From the NCBI GenBank assembly GCA_914767715.1, contig OU612074.1, positions 12,002,062 to 12,066,061 on the forward strand: a DNA stretch of 64,000 nucleotides. The letters are read 5' to 3'. The notes below the pieces were generated by a model. That model searched no databases. It saw nothing but the letters and a program-made list of their open reading frames with translations, and had not been told where the DNA came from. The DNA comes from Membranipora membranacea. Lineage: Eukaryota > Bryozoa > Gymnolaemata > Cheilostomatida > Membraniporidae. Positions 50,801 through 59,350 of this stretch are shown here, piece by piece. Both the position numbers and the translations under genes were made by a program. Numbering within the stretch: the stretch's first letter is position 1; every line of letters starts with the position of its first letter.

Positions 50801-53800
50801 TTGCTGGCTACATTTGCTTCCTTTGACAAGAATTGGATAAAATCGAATACAAAAGGGAAATACACATTGTCTGTTTTACATGGGTTCTTGACCCAATGAC
50901 TGCCTAGGAGAACGGTAACTTTATGTGGATATTCTTGTTTCCTTGTAACTCTTGCTGGATAAATTTGTTCTCGTTGACAAGAATTGGGTAAAAATCAAAT
51001 ATAGATGGGAAATAACTTAGTTGTTGGTAATATTTCAACAAATAATGTAACTACGATTCGATGTGGCTCTTTCAGGGAGAGCATTGTCTAAAATCTTGGT
51101 AGCTACATTCTTGACTTTCAATCAGTCAGCGTAATTTTGGTAATTTTTTCATATCAGTCTAAGATGATTCAAAGGCTGTTCTAATGTCTCAATGAATATA
51201 TATAATAATTAATATAGAACAAATAATATGGAATTGATAATATTAAAATATAAAATAAAATAGATAGATAAATAAAATTTTGCCAACATATATATATACA
51301 TGCCATTATATTAAAAAGCAAGATGTGACTCATTTTTGAGTGATCCTCATAGACATAATATGAGGTCTGTGCTTTTGTGCCTATTACATATTTTTATGTG
51401 AACCTTCTTTTTTTTGCACAGATAAAGCGAGATCACCAGACCCACAAATCTAAGGGCTTCGGGTTTGTGAGGATGGGTGACTATGAGACACAGATGAAGG
51501 TCTTATCCCAGAGGCACATGATCTGTGGTAGATGGTGTGAGGTCAAACTACCCAACTCTAACGCTAACAGGGTGAGTACCTAAGTGTCAGGCAGTAATTT
51601 CCATATGATCAGCACTATTTTCAACTTCCGGGGTTGATCTGAATGTTGAGAAATCATCCTTCAGCTATCTTTGCAACTAACAATAAGTCATCAATTTGTG
51701 GTTAGATTTTCCAAATCAGAATTGATTTTCACTAAGTGTGCTGTAAGGTTATTTTGAGCATTATCCTTAAATTTTATGAACAATAAGAATATGAAGAGTA
51801 TCTAGTTTGTGTTGTCAAAAGCAAAATAAAACATAACATTGTGCAATGATGCTGATTTCTTACATAGAAATACTGGTCCATGCACGAGAAACCCAACACA
51901 TTTATTTATTATAGGCCAGCAGCGGCTATACATAAAAGGCTCTAAAAATTACATCTGTGTAAGTGTCTTGAACAGAGAAAATTGAAGACTGTATCTGGTG
52001 TAGTTTTTTATGGCCGTTCTGATGACGCATATGTACCATTTCACAAATGGGGCAAAAAGGGGCGAATCCAAGTAAGAAACACGAAAAAGGGGGTTAAAAG
52101 GGCGTTTTTTGCAATTTAACTTCTCTTGGCAAAGTTCATAGAATGAAGCAGTGTCATTGAATTTTTTTTATCAATATCATGCATATCTTGAGTAGTCTTT
52201 TGGAAAATATCATACTGCTAAACCCAATGGTTGACGTTTTACAGACAAATTGTAGTCACCCCTCGAACACAGTTGCGGCATAATAATAGGTTTTGTGCAA
52301 GCGTGCAAGAATAACAGTGATAAATGTACTTCTCATGTCATTTTTCATGATTTGTTTATAAAAAGACCCCATCATAAAGTATCTGGTAGCAGTGTAATAA
52401 TAAATTGAAAATATATGAGAAAGGGGTGGATCCAGTTGGGATGTGAAAAACAGGTAAACGTTTATGAAGTTTTATTCTGGTAAAGCGTGTAATCTGATTA
52501 TGTATTTTGAATTCAATAGCTATTTTAAATAGCACATAAGTATCACTGCTAAAACAAAACAAAGAAAGGATGCAAATTCATACTAGTTTAAAGGTAAAGG
52601 TCTTCATCATCGGTAATTTGGTCATACTCATCTTGCTGAGTGTCGTCCCTGCCATTGTCGCATTGAAGGCATCCACACAATTGCGTACAATGCAAACCGA
52701 CCTTCAAACATGAACATCCACCGCTTTTGTCTGGGGTAGTTTTTATGGCCGTTCTGATGGCGCATATGTACTATTTTACAGATGGGGCAAAAGGGGGCGG
52801 ATCCAAGTAAGAAACGTGGAAAAGGGGGTATATATAAAGAATTTTTACCATTTAACTTCTTTCGGCAAAGATCATAGAATGATGTGGCGTCATTGAAATT
52901 TTTTATCAATATCATGTATATCTTGAGTAGATTTTGAGAAAATATCATACTGCTAAATCCATCTATTGACGTTTTACAGACAGATTGTAGACACCCCTCA
53001 AACACAGTTGTGGCATAAAAATAGGTTTTGCCAACCTTTCCAGAATAACAGCGATAAATAAACTTCATATGTGATTTTCATTATCTTTTTATAAGAAGAC
53101 CCTCATATAAAATAACTGGTAGCAGTTTAATTATGAATTGGGAATATATGGAGACAGGGTGGATCTAGTTAAGATGTGGAAAACTGTTAAGATGCAAAAA
53201 ACAGGTAGAGTCCAGAAACTTCTTGCCAATGAGTGATCAAAAAATTGCATTTAATAATAATTATCTCTCTGGGGTTACCTAGAATTGAGTGAAACTAGAC
53301 CCGAATTTCGCTGCGAATCCAATTATGTAAAGTTCATAACTCTCAGAGTGCATATTCTTTCTACAGAGGCTAAGAAAAGACAAAAAAGTTGCAAAATTTC
53401 GTTTTTTAATGAGCCTTCTGTATGTGTATTATCTACCAAAGCACAAACAGATCCTCTTTATTGACTTATTGAGAGGTGCAATACAAGTGCACACCAGTAT
53501 AAACAAAGATATATCCACAATGTGACCAGTGTCAACGTGAAGGAAAGCAAAGAAAGACGAACTAACGTGCTTATCAAATGCATCGAAAACCTGTATTGAT
53601 ATAATACATTCTTTATCAAGGTAAAAATCCAGTCAATGACTAATTAGAAGGTGAGATATATGTACAAACATATACAAAATTGTAACATAAAAATACAATA
53701 AGTGAATACCAACAATAATATGACCTGTGTAAACAAGAAGGAAAGCAAAAAAAAACGAGTATTTCCTGCTGCGAAAACCAGTATTGATAAATACATTCAA

Positions 53801-56800
53801 GGTACAAATCCTCTTCATTGACTAATTGGAAAGTAGATACTGGTACAAGCCTGTATCAAATGAATATATACAGCAGTAAAACACATACCTGCAATGTGAC
53901 CTATGTCAACGTGTGGGCATGCAACAAAGGACATCAAGAATATAAAATTCATGTCAAAACATGCTTTGACACAAATGCAATCAGAGTATTTTTGTACTTG
54001 GTCATCTTGTTAAATTTGGTGCTTCTTAGTCTTGGACTTTGGCAATGATCTATGATCGGAATAGATATTTTAAGCCTTTTTGCGTGGTTCTTCCTCCTTC
54101 GCTGTATCACTGAAAGAATGATGAAACTCAAGATTAAGGAGCGGAAATATAATCGCATAACTGGGTCTCAAGTTGACAGCAGGAGGTAGAACAACCTTTG
54201 AACAAAAAATGATTCTATCTCACATCACATCTAGCAGCTAAGTTAAAAAGCTTGCAAAACAAATCTGTTGGATGAATATGTTATTCGTATTACAAGCGAG
54301 TAGATATATAAACACGGGGGGAGGAAGGGGGGTTATGGCTTTCTTGTAATGGATGTCAACTGCTTAGACCTATGACATCACCCTACACATATTTTACAAG
54401 CAGAATCTTCTTTAAATAAAACATAGATGCTGAAATAGATATAACACTACACAAATAACCTATAGTTACCCTTGAGGAGTAATATTTGGCGAGGTTTAGC
54501 TAGTTTATGGGAGATTTAATGTTAGCTAGCATTAACTTTTGGCAAGCTGAGGTGAGAGTCTAAATGAAATAAGGCTTGAATGTCACCTGTCTTAGGAGTG
54601 TGTGAAATGGTGAACATCTCCTCCAGCAAACTATTTACTCCTCTAGAGTTTTCAAGGTTTTGAACTATCCTTCACCTTTCATAAGTCTTCTTGGAATAGT
54701 GTTTGATGGTAGTGTGCTTCTCTTGCCACATCATAAGAATTTTCAAATATATAATAGTAAGCTCTCTATTTCATTAGCTTGAGCCGCTTGGTACAAGCCA
54801 GCTGAAAAAAAAAACGAATCGAGCATCTGTAATTCATAAACACTGAACAGTAAAGAGTAACCAAGCTGTCGCCTTGTTTCCGTTGTCATCATCACTACTA
54901 GATGTATCTTCATTCTAAATACATAAATGATAGTTTGATAACACTGCTATCACAACACATTAACACTACTAATAATGCTATCAGCAGTGTTACGCCTTGC
55001 TAGTAGTAACAGCAATCCAGTCCCACTAGCATTATAAGGCTGATGAGTAACTGGCATGCTTTAAATGTAGTGATTTGGACCACAGTCCTTCTGTAGTTGG
55101 TGCAAGTCCAGTGGTCGAGTGCCCCAGTGGTCGAGGCCTTTTCTCTCTTAGGCCTTGACCACTGGGGCACTCGACCACTGGACATGCACCAACTACAGAA
55201 GGCCTGTGATTTGGACTGGAGTAAGCTGTAATAGCCAAGTTACTCCTTGCTGAAAGTAAGGTCAACAATTACATAGATCTATTTTTTTTACATAAACCCA
55301 ATCTTTTTAAATTATTGATTTTCTAATAATATTGATAACACCATCACATTGAAACACCTGGGATGAGGATAGGCTACTAGTACTAGAAGAAACACTAGTA
55401 TGTTCATGAAATAAACAAATTGTAGTAAACTTGTAGTAAACAAAAACATTGAAACCTGAAAGTGAAGTAAACAATCACAATCATTCATCTTAACACTCAC
55501 ATTTTTCCTGGTGAGGGCTTTCTGTGCAGCTACTAGTTTTGTTATGCAAATCTCAGATATCAGATTTTGTGAGCATAGAAAGAATGTTCATTTCTATTGT
55601 CATCATACTCCATTCTATCACAATATTATATAATATATCCCATGATCATAATAATGCATTATGATGGTAGCTAATCTCTCTGATCCAGAGTAATTCAGTA
55701 GCTTCCTGCTGCTCAGGCTGTTTTTCTAGCAAAACCCAATCCTCAGCTTTGCTCAGAGCATTGTGCAGTTGCTGTTGTGACAATATAATCAGTGGATTTT
55801 ATCATATGCTCTGTGTTGTGGGAATTGATGCAGCAAGCCTCATGGTTGGCGGCCATCTTTTATAAACAAAAATGCTCTGCACTGTCATTGGGTAATCATC
55901 AAAATTATCCATTTTGATTGGCTAAATGTTGCCAAGTAACTTTTGCAAGTTAGTTCTGCAGAAATATTGTAGGATCTGCATCAGAAAATAATTTTAGCAA
56001 AACATTATTTATTGCCCCACTTATGGAATAGTACCACTTCAAAAATCGAAACAATAATAAATTTCATTTGATTATTTGCTATTAATTTTCTCTGTTCATC
56101 ATCCTTACACACAATGAAACAATATTGAGGTGCTGCTGCTGGCCTATAGGTATTTTACACAAAATATCCTGTACACAGCATCTCCTGGAAGATGTAAAAA
56201 CATGATCATGTTTTAACATGATTCTGCCTGTGGGTCTGGTGGCTCTGGGTTTCATCTTGTGTGTGCATCTTCACAGTAATAAGGAATTATGTTTTTCTTG
56301 TCATGAGCAAATTCTGACTAGTGTAACGTTGGAGCAGTAGCCAGCAGCAGTTGTAGTATAACCTTTGTGTTTTAGTCGGCAGCGGACTCAGACTTGCTGA
56401 ACAGGAAGATATTTGTTGGTAGATGCACTGAGGAGGTGACTCAAGAGGACCTGAGAAATTATTTCTCTAAATACGGAGAGGTATTTATTTCTTAGCATAC
56501 AGGATAATGGTACCAACAGATTTGAAATTAGGCATTCTGCCAAGAATAGATGAATTCATAAATCAGTCTCTCAGCCATGAAATGGATGTGTCTTTGCAAG
56601 TCAGCTCCTATTGCATTGAAATACCGGGGAGACCTTGTCGTATTTGTTAAATTTCTTATTCTTCCAGGTGGTAGATGTATATATACCAAAGCCATTCCGG
56701 GCATTTGCATTTGTCACATTTGCCGATCCACGTGTAGCTACAAGCCTATGCGGTGAAGACCATATCATAGCTAACGCTTCTGTACATATCAGGTTAGTGT

Positions 56801-57733
56801 CCATAGTTTCAGTGTGACCTTACCAAAATATGTTGTGTTGAATGCCAACAGTGTTTGCTCCTTTGAGCTGATACAATTTGATTGGAATATTTAGGGTAAG
56901 ACTCAGCGATTTCAGTTATCGTTTATCATGTGAGCGGTTGTTTAGGTTGGTCAAAGTTCACTAATACCTGATGCTGTCTTGTTCTGGAACGCAGGTTAGT
57001 TTTCTATTGATTGTTATTACGCAAGCATGGAATACATAATTATGTGTCTGTATTCTTCAGCTCTGCTGACCCAAAAGAGAAACATAGAGAAGGCGGCGGT
57101 GGTCAATCCATGGGTGGAGATAATTACAACAGGAATAGAGGAGGCGGTAGAGATCAGAGGGGACGCTCCATCTCCCCCAACTCATATCACGATTCTAATA
57201 ACAGGAACGGAGGCAACAACAACTCTGGCCCTGTCAACCCTATGAATAACCAGCAACAGCAGAACGCCCAACCAGGTAATATGGCAGCTGGTATGGGCTT
57301 CAATATGGCAGGCTTTCCAATGAACCCCGCCATGTTTGCCGCACTAGCCAGCCAAGGTATGTTTGGTATGCCTAACATGATGGGACCCAATGGGCCAATG
57401 GGTGGTTTCCCGAATCAACAGCAGCAGGGGTTCAATAACGCTCCTAATGGTGGAGCAAGCTTTAACTATGGAGGGTATGGTGCTCAGCCTGGTTACGGGC
57501 AGCAGCAGGGAGGGTTCGGTCAACAGCAACAACAACAACAGCAGCAGCAGCAGCAACCTCAAGGGGCGAGTGGGAATGGTGGGTCACAGAATAACTACGG
57601 GGGATCACCAGGGAATATGTGGGGTTCTAGTGGTGCAACAGGTGATAGCAGTAAGGATTTGAAGGGAACAGCTGGGTGGAGCCAAAATTCCAGACAAGAA
57701 CCAATGAACTCGAGTTCTGGTTGGGGCAGCTAG
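32871..57733 (+). CDS. TARDBP: TDP-43 (TAR DNA-binding protein 43) orthologue
   Basis: TDP-43 is a nuclear RNA-binding protein that binds UG-rich RNA, represses cryptic exons and controls its own mRNA through its 3' UTR. Exons: 32871-32888, 33328-33440, 33647-33768, 34073-34263, 51422-51571, 56376-56480, 56668-56792 and 57061-57733; all phases agree, 1497 nt, 498 residues (human 414). Domains: N-terminal oligomerisation domain about 1-80 ([26 protein letters not shown]); basic NLS about 86-106 (NKRKG, KQKR); RRM1 from about 117 (RNP2 LVILGL, RNP1 KGFGFVRM); RRM2 about 208-276 ([15 protein letters not shown]); then a Gly/Asn/Gln-rich prion-like tail with the conserved helix region ([16 protein letters not shown]), a run of 12 Gln and the ending SSGWGS. 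The human RRM1 Trp after LP is Tyr here, the second Cys of WCDC is Val, and the RRM2 cysteines remain. Intron 4, inside RRM1, is about 17 kb and full of duplicated DNA. Confidence 0.97.
36253..36810 (-). pseudogene. transposase-derived ORF (GQNKN / [10 protein letters not shown] type)
   Basis: A 185-codon frame contains [20 protein letters not shown], then [11 protein letters not shown] and [15 protein letters not shown], with an ending rich in K/P/I ([17 protein letters not shown]). The D-x-C-x-GQNKN and GH-S-x-x-x-x-DRD motifs define a large family in invertebrate genomes, usually annotated as an uncharacterised DUF7869-like domain and probably derived from a DDE-type transposase. The frame starts just after a stop and has no N-terminal domains, so it is a fragment or one exon. 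It lies antisense in TARDBP intron 4, next to the Gag remnant. Confidence 0.65.
37146..37337 (-). other. short ORF of unknown function in the transposon cluster
   Basis: A 63-codon acidic frame ([20 protein letters not shown]) lies between the transposase-like ORF and the 37.6-kb segment on the same strand. There is no recognised motif. It could be a linker exon of the same element. Confidence 0.2.
37402..37830. repeat. segment shared with every LRR repeat unit
   Basis: From CAGATTAAGTTGATGAAAA to about 37770 this stretch is closely related to 44100-44480, 45604-45985 and 47233-47610, and in part to 42580-42860. On the minus strand the 37.6-37.8 kb version is the most open copy ([15 protein letters not shown] and a Cys-rich alternative frame VCECDDCYI), while the repeat copies carry stops. 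It therefore looks like the donor, or the closest copy of the donor, of part of the LRR repeat unit. Confidence 0.75.
37964..38263 (-). other. ORF of unknown function with CxxCC motif, probably transposon-related
   Basis: A 99-codon frame contains [20 protein letters not shown] and hydrophobic stretches and ends next to a possible donor (AG then GTAGGT). It lies between the Gag remnant and the transposase-derived ORF on the same strand. I do not recognise it; its place suggests an upstream exon or domain of the 36-kb element. Confidence 0.3.
38223..38540 (-). pseudogene. Gag-downstream linker ORF with repeated KPIPAPR motif
   Basis: The frame overlapping the end of Gag continues as an acidic, low-complexity stretch with two copies of KPIPAPR about 46 residues apart. 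Proline-arginine motifs of this kind occur in linkers of some retroelement polyproteins. No protease active site (DTG or DSG) is visible. It is most likely the remnant between gag and a lost pol. Confidence 0.45.
38522..39652 (-). pseudogene. retrotransposon Gag polyprotein, decayed
   Basis: Reading from the ATG at 39652 there is one long frame of about 376 codons interrupted by a TAA at 39497-39499. The N-terminal part and the block [20 protein letters not shown] resemble a Ty3/gypsy-type Gag capsid region; then come a Ser/Lys-rich stretch, a Gln/Asn/Arg-Gly-rich nucleocapsid and a zinc knuckle [14 protein letters not shown], in which the usual His of C-x2-C-x4-H-x4-C is Gln. No reverse transcriptase, RNase H or integrase is seen downstream. 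Gag would package element RNA; this copy lacks an open frame and a proper knuckle, so it looks inactive. Confidence 0.82.
39770..39800 (-). other. possible retroelement primer-binding site and LTR edge
   Basis: On the minus strand, ACCAACA is followed after one base by TGGTGTCAGAATAA, about 130 bases before the Gag start codon. A TGG-beginning tRNA-complementary stretch right after a sequence ending in CA is what an LTR/primer-binding-site junction looks like. I could not find a matching second LTR, so the call is tentative. Confidence 0.35.
40262..40492. repeat. two-copy direct repeat of about 115 bp
   Basis: GAACTATAAAATTAAAGTTT, then GTAA-ATTTTCTTGTG, AGGGTGAA, GTTACGGCATAA and TTTTGTCT recur in the same order in two adjacent copies, before the second transposase remnant. 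Confidence 0.75.
40647..41160 (-). pseudogene. second transposase-derived remnant, frameshifted
   Basis: Two overlapping frames carry successive parts of one protein. 40945-41160 has [18 protein letters not shown] and, after a gap, [10 protein letters not shown] and [10 protein letters not shown]. 40647-40961 has [11 protein letters not shown]-like sequence (seen as [13 protein letters not shown]), then [12 protein letters not shown] and PAWQWYN. HADNC followed by GHT...FGLI...KYRR is the same motif order as in the element at 36.3 kb but a different subgroup. The frameshift and the missing GQNKN show decay. Confidence 0.55.
43966..44102 (+). pseudogene. TARDBP exon 8 fragment, copy 1
   Basis: About 137 bp closely matching 57079-57215 of the TARDBP last exon, in the same orientation. 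A few substitutions and a 2-base deletion (CTCATCAC for CTCATATCAC) shift the frame to a TAA. An ATG at 43950 in the flank is in frame, giving a 44-codon ORF ([10 protein letters not shown], then the RGG-like stretch). The parent exon's splice acceptor is not included. Confidence 0.92.
45469..45605 (+). pseudogene. TARDBP exon 8 fragment, copy 2
   Basis: Same fragment with the same breakpoints, the same 2-base deletion and the same in-frame ATG as copy 1 (small ORF 45453-45587). The shared lesions show that it was captured once and then amplified with the LRR unit. Confidence 0.92.
47098..47234 (+). pseudogene. TARDBP exon 8 fragment, copy 3
   Basis: Third copy with the same breakpoints and deletion, differing by a silent A-to-G in the Gly codon run. 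The small ORF is 47082-47216. Confidence 0.92.
50343..51245. repeat. diverged direct repeats in TARDBP intron 4
   Basis: TGGATAAAATCGAATA...AAGGGAAATACA, GACCCAATGACTGCCTA and TGGATATTCTTGTTT recur near 50350-50460 and 50830-50940, partly near 50755 and 50995. TCAGTCAGCGT...TCAATGAATATA recurs near 50470-50550 and 51120-51205. Also a poly-G run at about 50619-50633. Confidence 0.7.
51996..52450. repeat. dispersed direct repeat of about 460 bp, degenerate copy
   Basis: Parallels 52729-53190 almost throughout (ATGGCCGTTCTGATG, ATATCATACTGCTAAA, TTGACGTTTTACAGACA). On the minus strand the frame that is open in the other copy is broken here by at least two stops. Confidence 0.85.
52628..53068 (-). 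CDS. unknown 146-codon ORF in a duplicated repeat
   Basis: An open frame ([20 protein letters not shown], then [39 protein letters not shown]) with six or more Cys and a C-P-I-C...H...H arrangement that could bind zinc. The parallel copy at 51996-52450 has stops, so this is the better-kept copy, probably of a transposon. I do not recognise the family, and a real start is not evident. It lies antisense in TARDBP intron 5. Confidence 0.3.
   Translation of the reverse strand: MKFIYRCYSGKVGKTYFYATTVFEGCLQSVCKTSIDGFSSMIFSQNLLKIYMILIKNFNDATSFYDLCRKKLNGKNSLYIPPFPRFLLGSAPFCPICKIVHMRHQNGHKNYPRQKRWMFMFEGRFALYAIVWMPSMRQWQGRHSAR
53445..53915. repeat. three degenerate direct repeats, about 190 bp each
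   Basis: CAGATCCTCTTTATTGACTT, AATCCAGTCAATGACTAATT and AATCCTCTTCATTGACTAAT begin similar stretches that continue through ATACAAT or ATACAAA, GTGACC-GTGTCAACGTG and GAAAGCAAA. Non-coding, TARDBP intron 5. Confidence 0.7.
55087..55202. repeat. long near-perfect hairpin in TARDBP intron 5
   Basis: Two 53-base arms (55087-55139 and 55150-55202) are reverse complements with only two mismatches, separated by 10 bases (TTTCTCTCTT). The arms contain CCAGTGGTCGAGTGCCCCAG. Transcribed as part of TARDBP pre-mRNA, it would form a stable stem-loop. A related single arm fragment (GACGTGCACAAACTACAG) lies near 23680. Confidence 0.93.
57061..57733 (+). CDS. TARDBP: TARDBP last coding exon: prion-like C-terminal domain
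   Basis: After the acceptor at 57060 the exon completes RRM2 (SSADPKEK) and encodes about 224 low-complexity residues: an RGG-type stretch ([12 protein letters not shown]), Asn/Gly/Gln repeats, a hydrophobic Met/Ala/Phe block around residues 350-385 matching the conserved transient helix of TDP-43, 12 consecutive Gln around 57522-57557, and a Ser/Gly/Trp tail ending SGWGS. The stop is TAG at 57731-57733. Bases 57079-57215 are the source-like sequence of three copies in intron 4. Confidence 0.96.
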
Positions 57734-58345
57734 GCTTGAGTTGGCTTGCCATATGAAATCATCCACCTTTCAACTTCAAATGTAAATATTGTTTATCCTG
57801 CCTGTGGACTGATTGCGTATTCAAATAAGTGATGTATTTGAGATTGAGTAAGTGTAAGCGACTCTGATGAGACGCTGACTGATGGCATGATACTTATATT
57901 ATTGTTAATCTAGCGAGTCAATTTTTTTACATTCTACACCTGAATGTATGGCTGTGACAGTGACAATGCGAAACGGCAGGAAGCGAAGGATTAATTGTGA
58001 TGTTGTAACTGAGTATGTTAAATGAATGATTGACTTTTTGATGCGTTGAAGATGATGTAAAGCTTTGTCAGTGCGGGATGCATGTTTTTTCCTTCAATCA
58101 AACCTACCTGGAAGGTTAGTTTTACCAAGGAGTCCTTTACTCCTTGGATATACCTTTTAATTGTTTGTGTTGTACATCTACGGTAATAACTGATGATAGT
58201 TTTATGAATGTGCCACTGGTTCGTTAATGTATGAGTTGAGAATTGGCTGTTGGTGATGGTTCGATGCTGAAAGATTTTTACCCAATATGGTATATCATTT
58301 TTATTTTGTTGACGTTTTTGAAATAAATATACTTTCTGTGTTCAA
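57734..58345 (+). other. TARDBP: TARDBP 3' UTR with poly(A) signal
   Basis: Non-coding sequence follows the stop, with AATAAA at 58322-58327 as the likely poly(A) signal. It contains U/G-rich stretches (for example around 58160-58180 and 58240-58265) that could bind TDP-43, as the vertebrate protein does in its own 3' UTR, but there is no long UG run. A 9-bp perfect hairpin lies at 58125-58147. The cleavage site is inferred from the signal only. Confidence 0.6.
58125..58147 (+). promoter_or_regulatory. perfect hairpin in TARDBP 3' UTR
   Basis: CCAAGGAGT pairs with ACTCCTTGG across a five-base loop (CCTTT): nine base pairs with no mismatch, about 390 nt after the stop codon. It may be an RNA element of the 3' UTR. 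It could also be a leftover of a short inverted repeat, since GGAGTA-type motifs recur in nearby intergenic DNA. Confidence 0.45.
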
Positions 58346-58808
58346 CTGTTTATGCCTGTTGGTGAGAAAGTGATGAAAGTGAAAATGATTTGGTAAACGG
58401 GAGAAGACTGGAACTGAGTATATTTTTCTCTAGACTCGAAAAATACACGGCTCAGTTATATCATATACTGGTGGCTGGTTGAATTTTTGCTGTTATTGAC
58501 TCGGCTGTGATTTTGGTTGCTCTGAGCGGAATGAAATCCCAATAACTCCGCGTAAGAATTTCCGTTATTGACTGATCATGAAATGATGTGCGCTGTGCAG
58601 AGAAACTGAGGTCAAATATGCAGCGACTGCCTGAATTTCCCCTTATTGTAATTGCTGAGTAGAATGGAAGATTGGAGGTATGTGATGCTGCTTGAGAGGC
58701 ATTTCTCTTATCACTTTTCTATAAGCCTAGGAGTGGAAGAAAGAAAGAACTGAGGTGAGAGATGGGATCATGAAGTGGTGGTGGCATAAATGTCTAGTAA
58801 AGCACCGA

Positions 58809-58916
58809 GATCAAGCTTAGAACAATTCACCTGCATATTGAGTTGCTCCTGCGCTATTGGTAAGCTGCAGCAGAAAAGGAGCAACACGAAGTACTAAGAT
58901 GCCCAACAAAATTGTA
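58809..58916. mobile_element. hairpin MITE family 2, copy g
   Basis: ATCAAGCTTAGAACAATTCA then CTGCATATTGAGTTGCTCCT, paired with AGGAGCAAC. A diverged copy about 460 bp after the TARDBP poly(A) signal. Confidence 0.55.
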
Positions 58917-59312
58917 CGCTGCAAATCTGGGACATTTTTCTATGCACATCTATGCCACTATCATGATTCAGAAATGTGTTTTTATTGCATGGAATGATTT
59001 TGAAATCAGTGGTGTGAAAGAACTATGCACTGAGGTATACTGAGAACTATTATCACGGTGTGATTTTGGTGTTGTGCGTTTGGTTGATGGTTGAATTGTC
59101 TAGTCATGTCTGCTGTGTGGACAACTCCCATGTAGTGCTGTTTAGTTTGTCCTGATGATAGAATATTTGGTAATACAGATCTGTTTTCTGTGGTTGTAGA
59201 GTTATTAAGCTGGGGCAGAGTTCCATGTAGCTGATGAATACTTGAGGATAATGTTGTACTTGGCAACTGCCTATGGGTTATGTAAGGTAAGCACTTTGGG
59301 AATACTGCATTG

Positions 59313-59350
59313 TCCTAGCCTTGTCGGCCCCGGCCGCGCGACAAGGCTAG
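59313..59350. repeat. GC-rich hairpin CTAGCCTTGTCG
   Basis: CTAGCCTTGTCG pairs with CGACAAGGCTAG around a GC-rich loop (GCCCCGGCCGCG) that is unusual for this AT-rich window. The same arms occur at 63051-63140. Confidence 0.75.

Larger units (their letters stand above)
34264..51421 (+). other. TARDBP: TARDBP intron 4, about 17 kb
   Basis: The intron interrupts RRM1 between FGTVLMTQ and [12 protein letters not shown]. It begins with about 2 kb of unassigned AT-rich DNA and then holds the transposase-like ORF, the Gag remnant, the second transposase remnant, the LRR/TARDBP-fragment array and diverged direct repeats. Donor GTAGGT at 34264, acceptor TTTTTTGCACAG at 51421. Confidence 0.9.
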
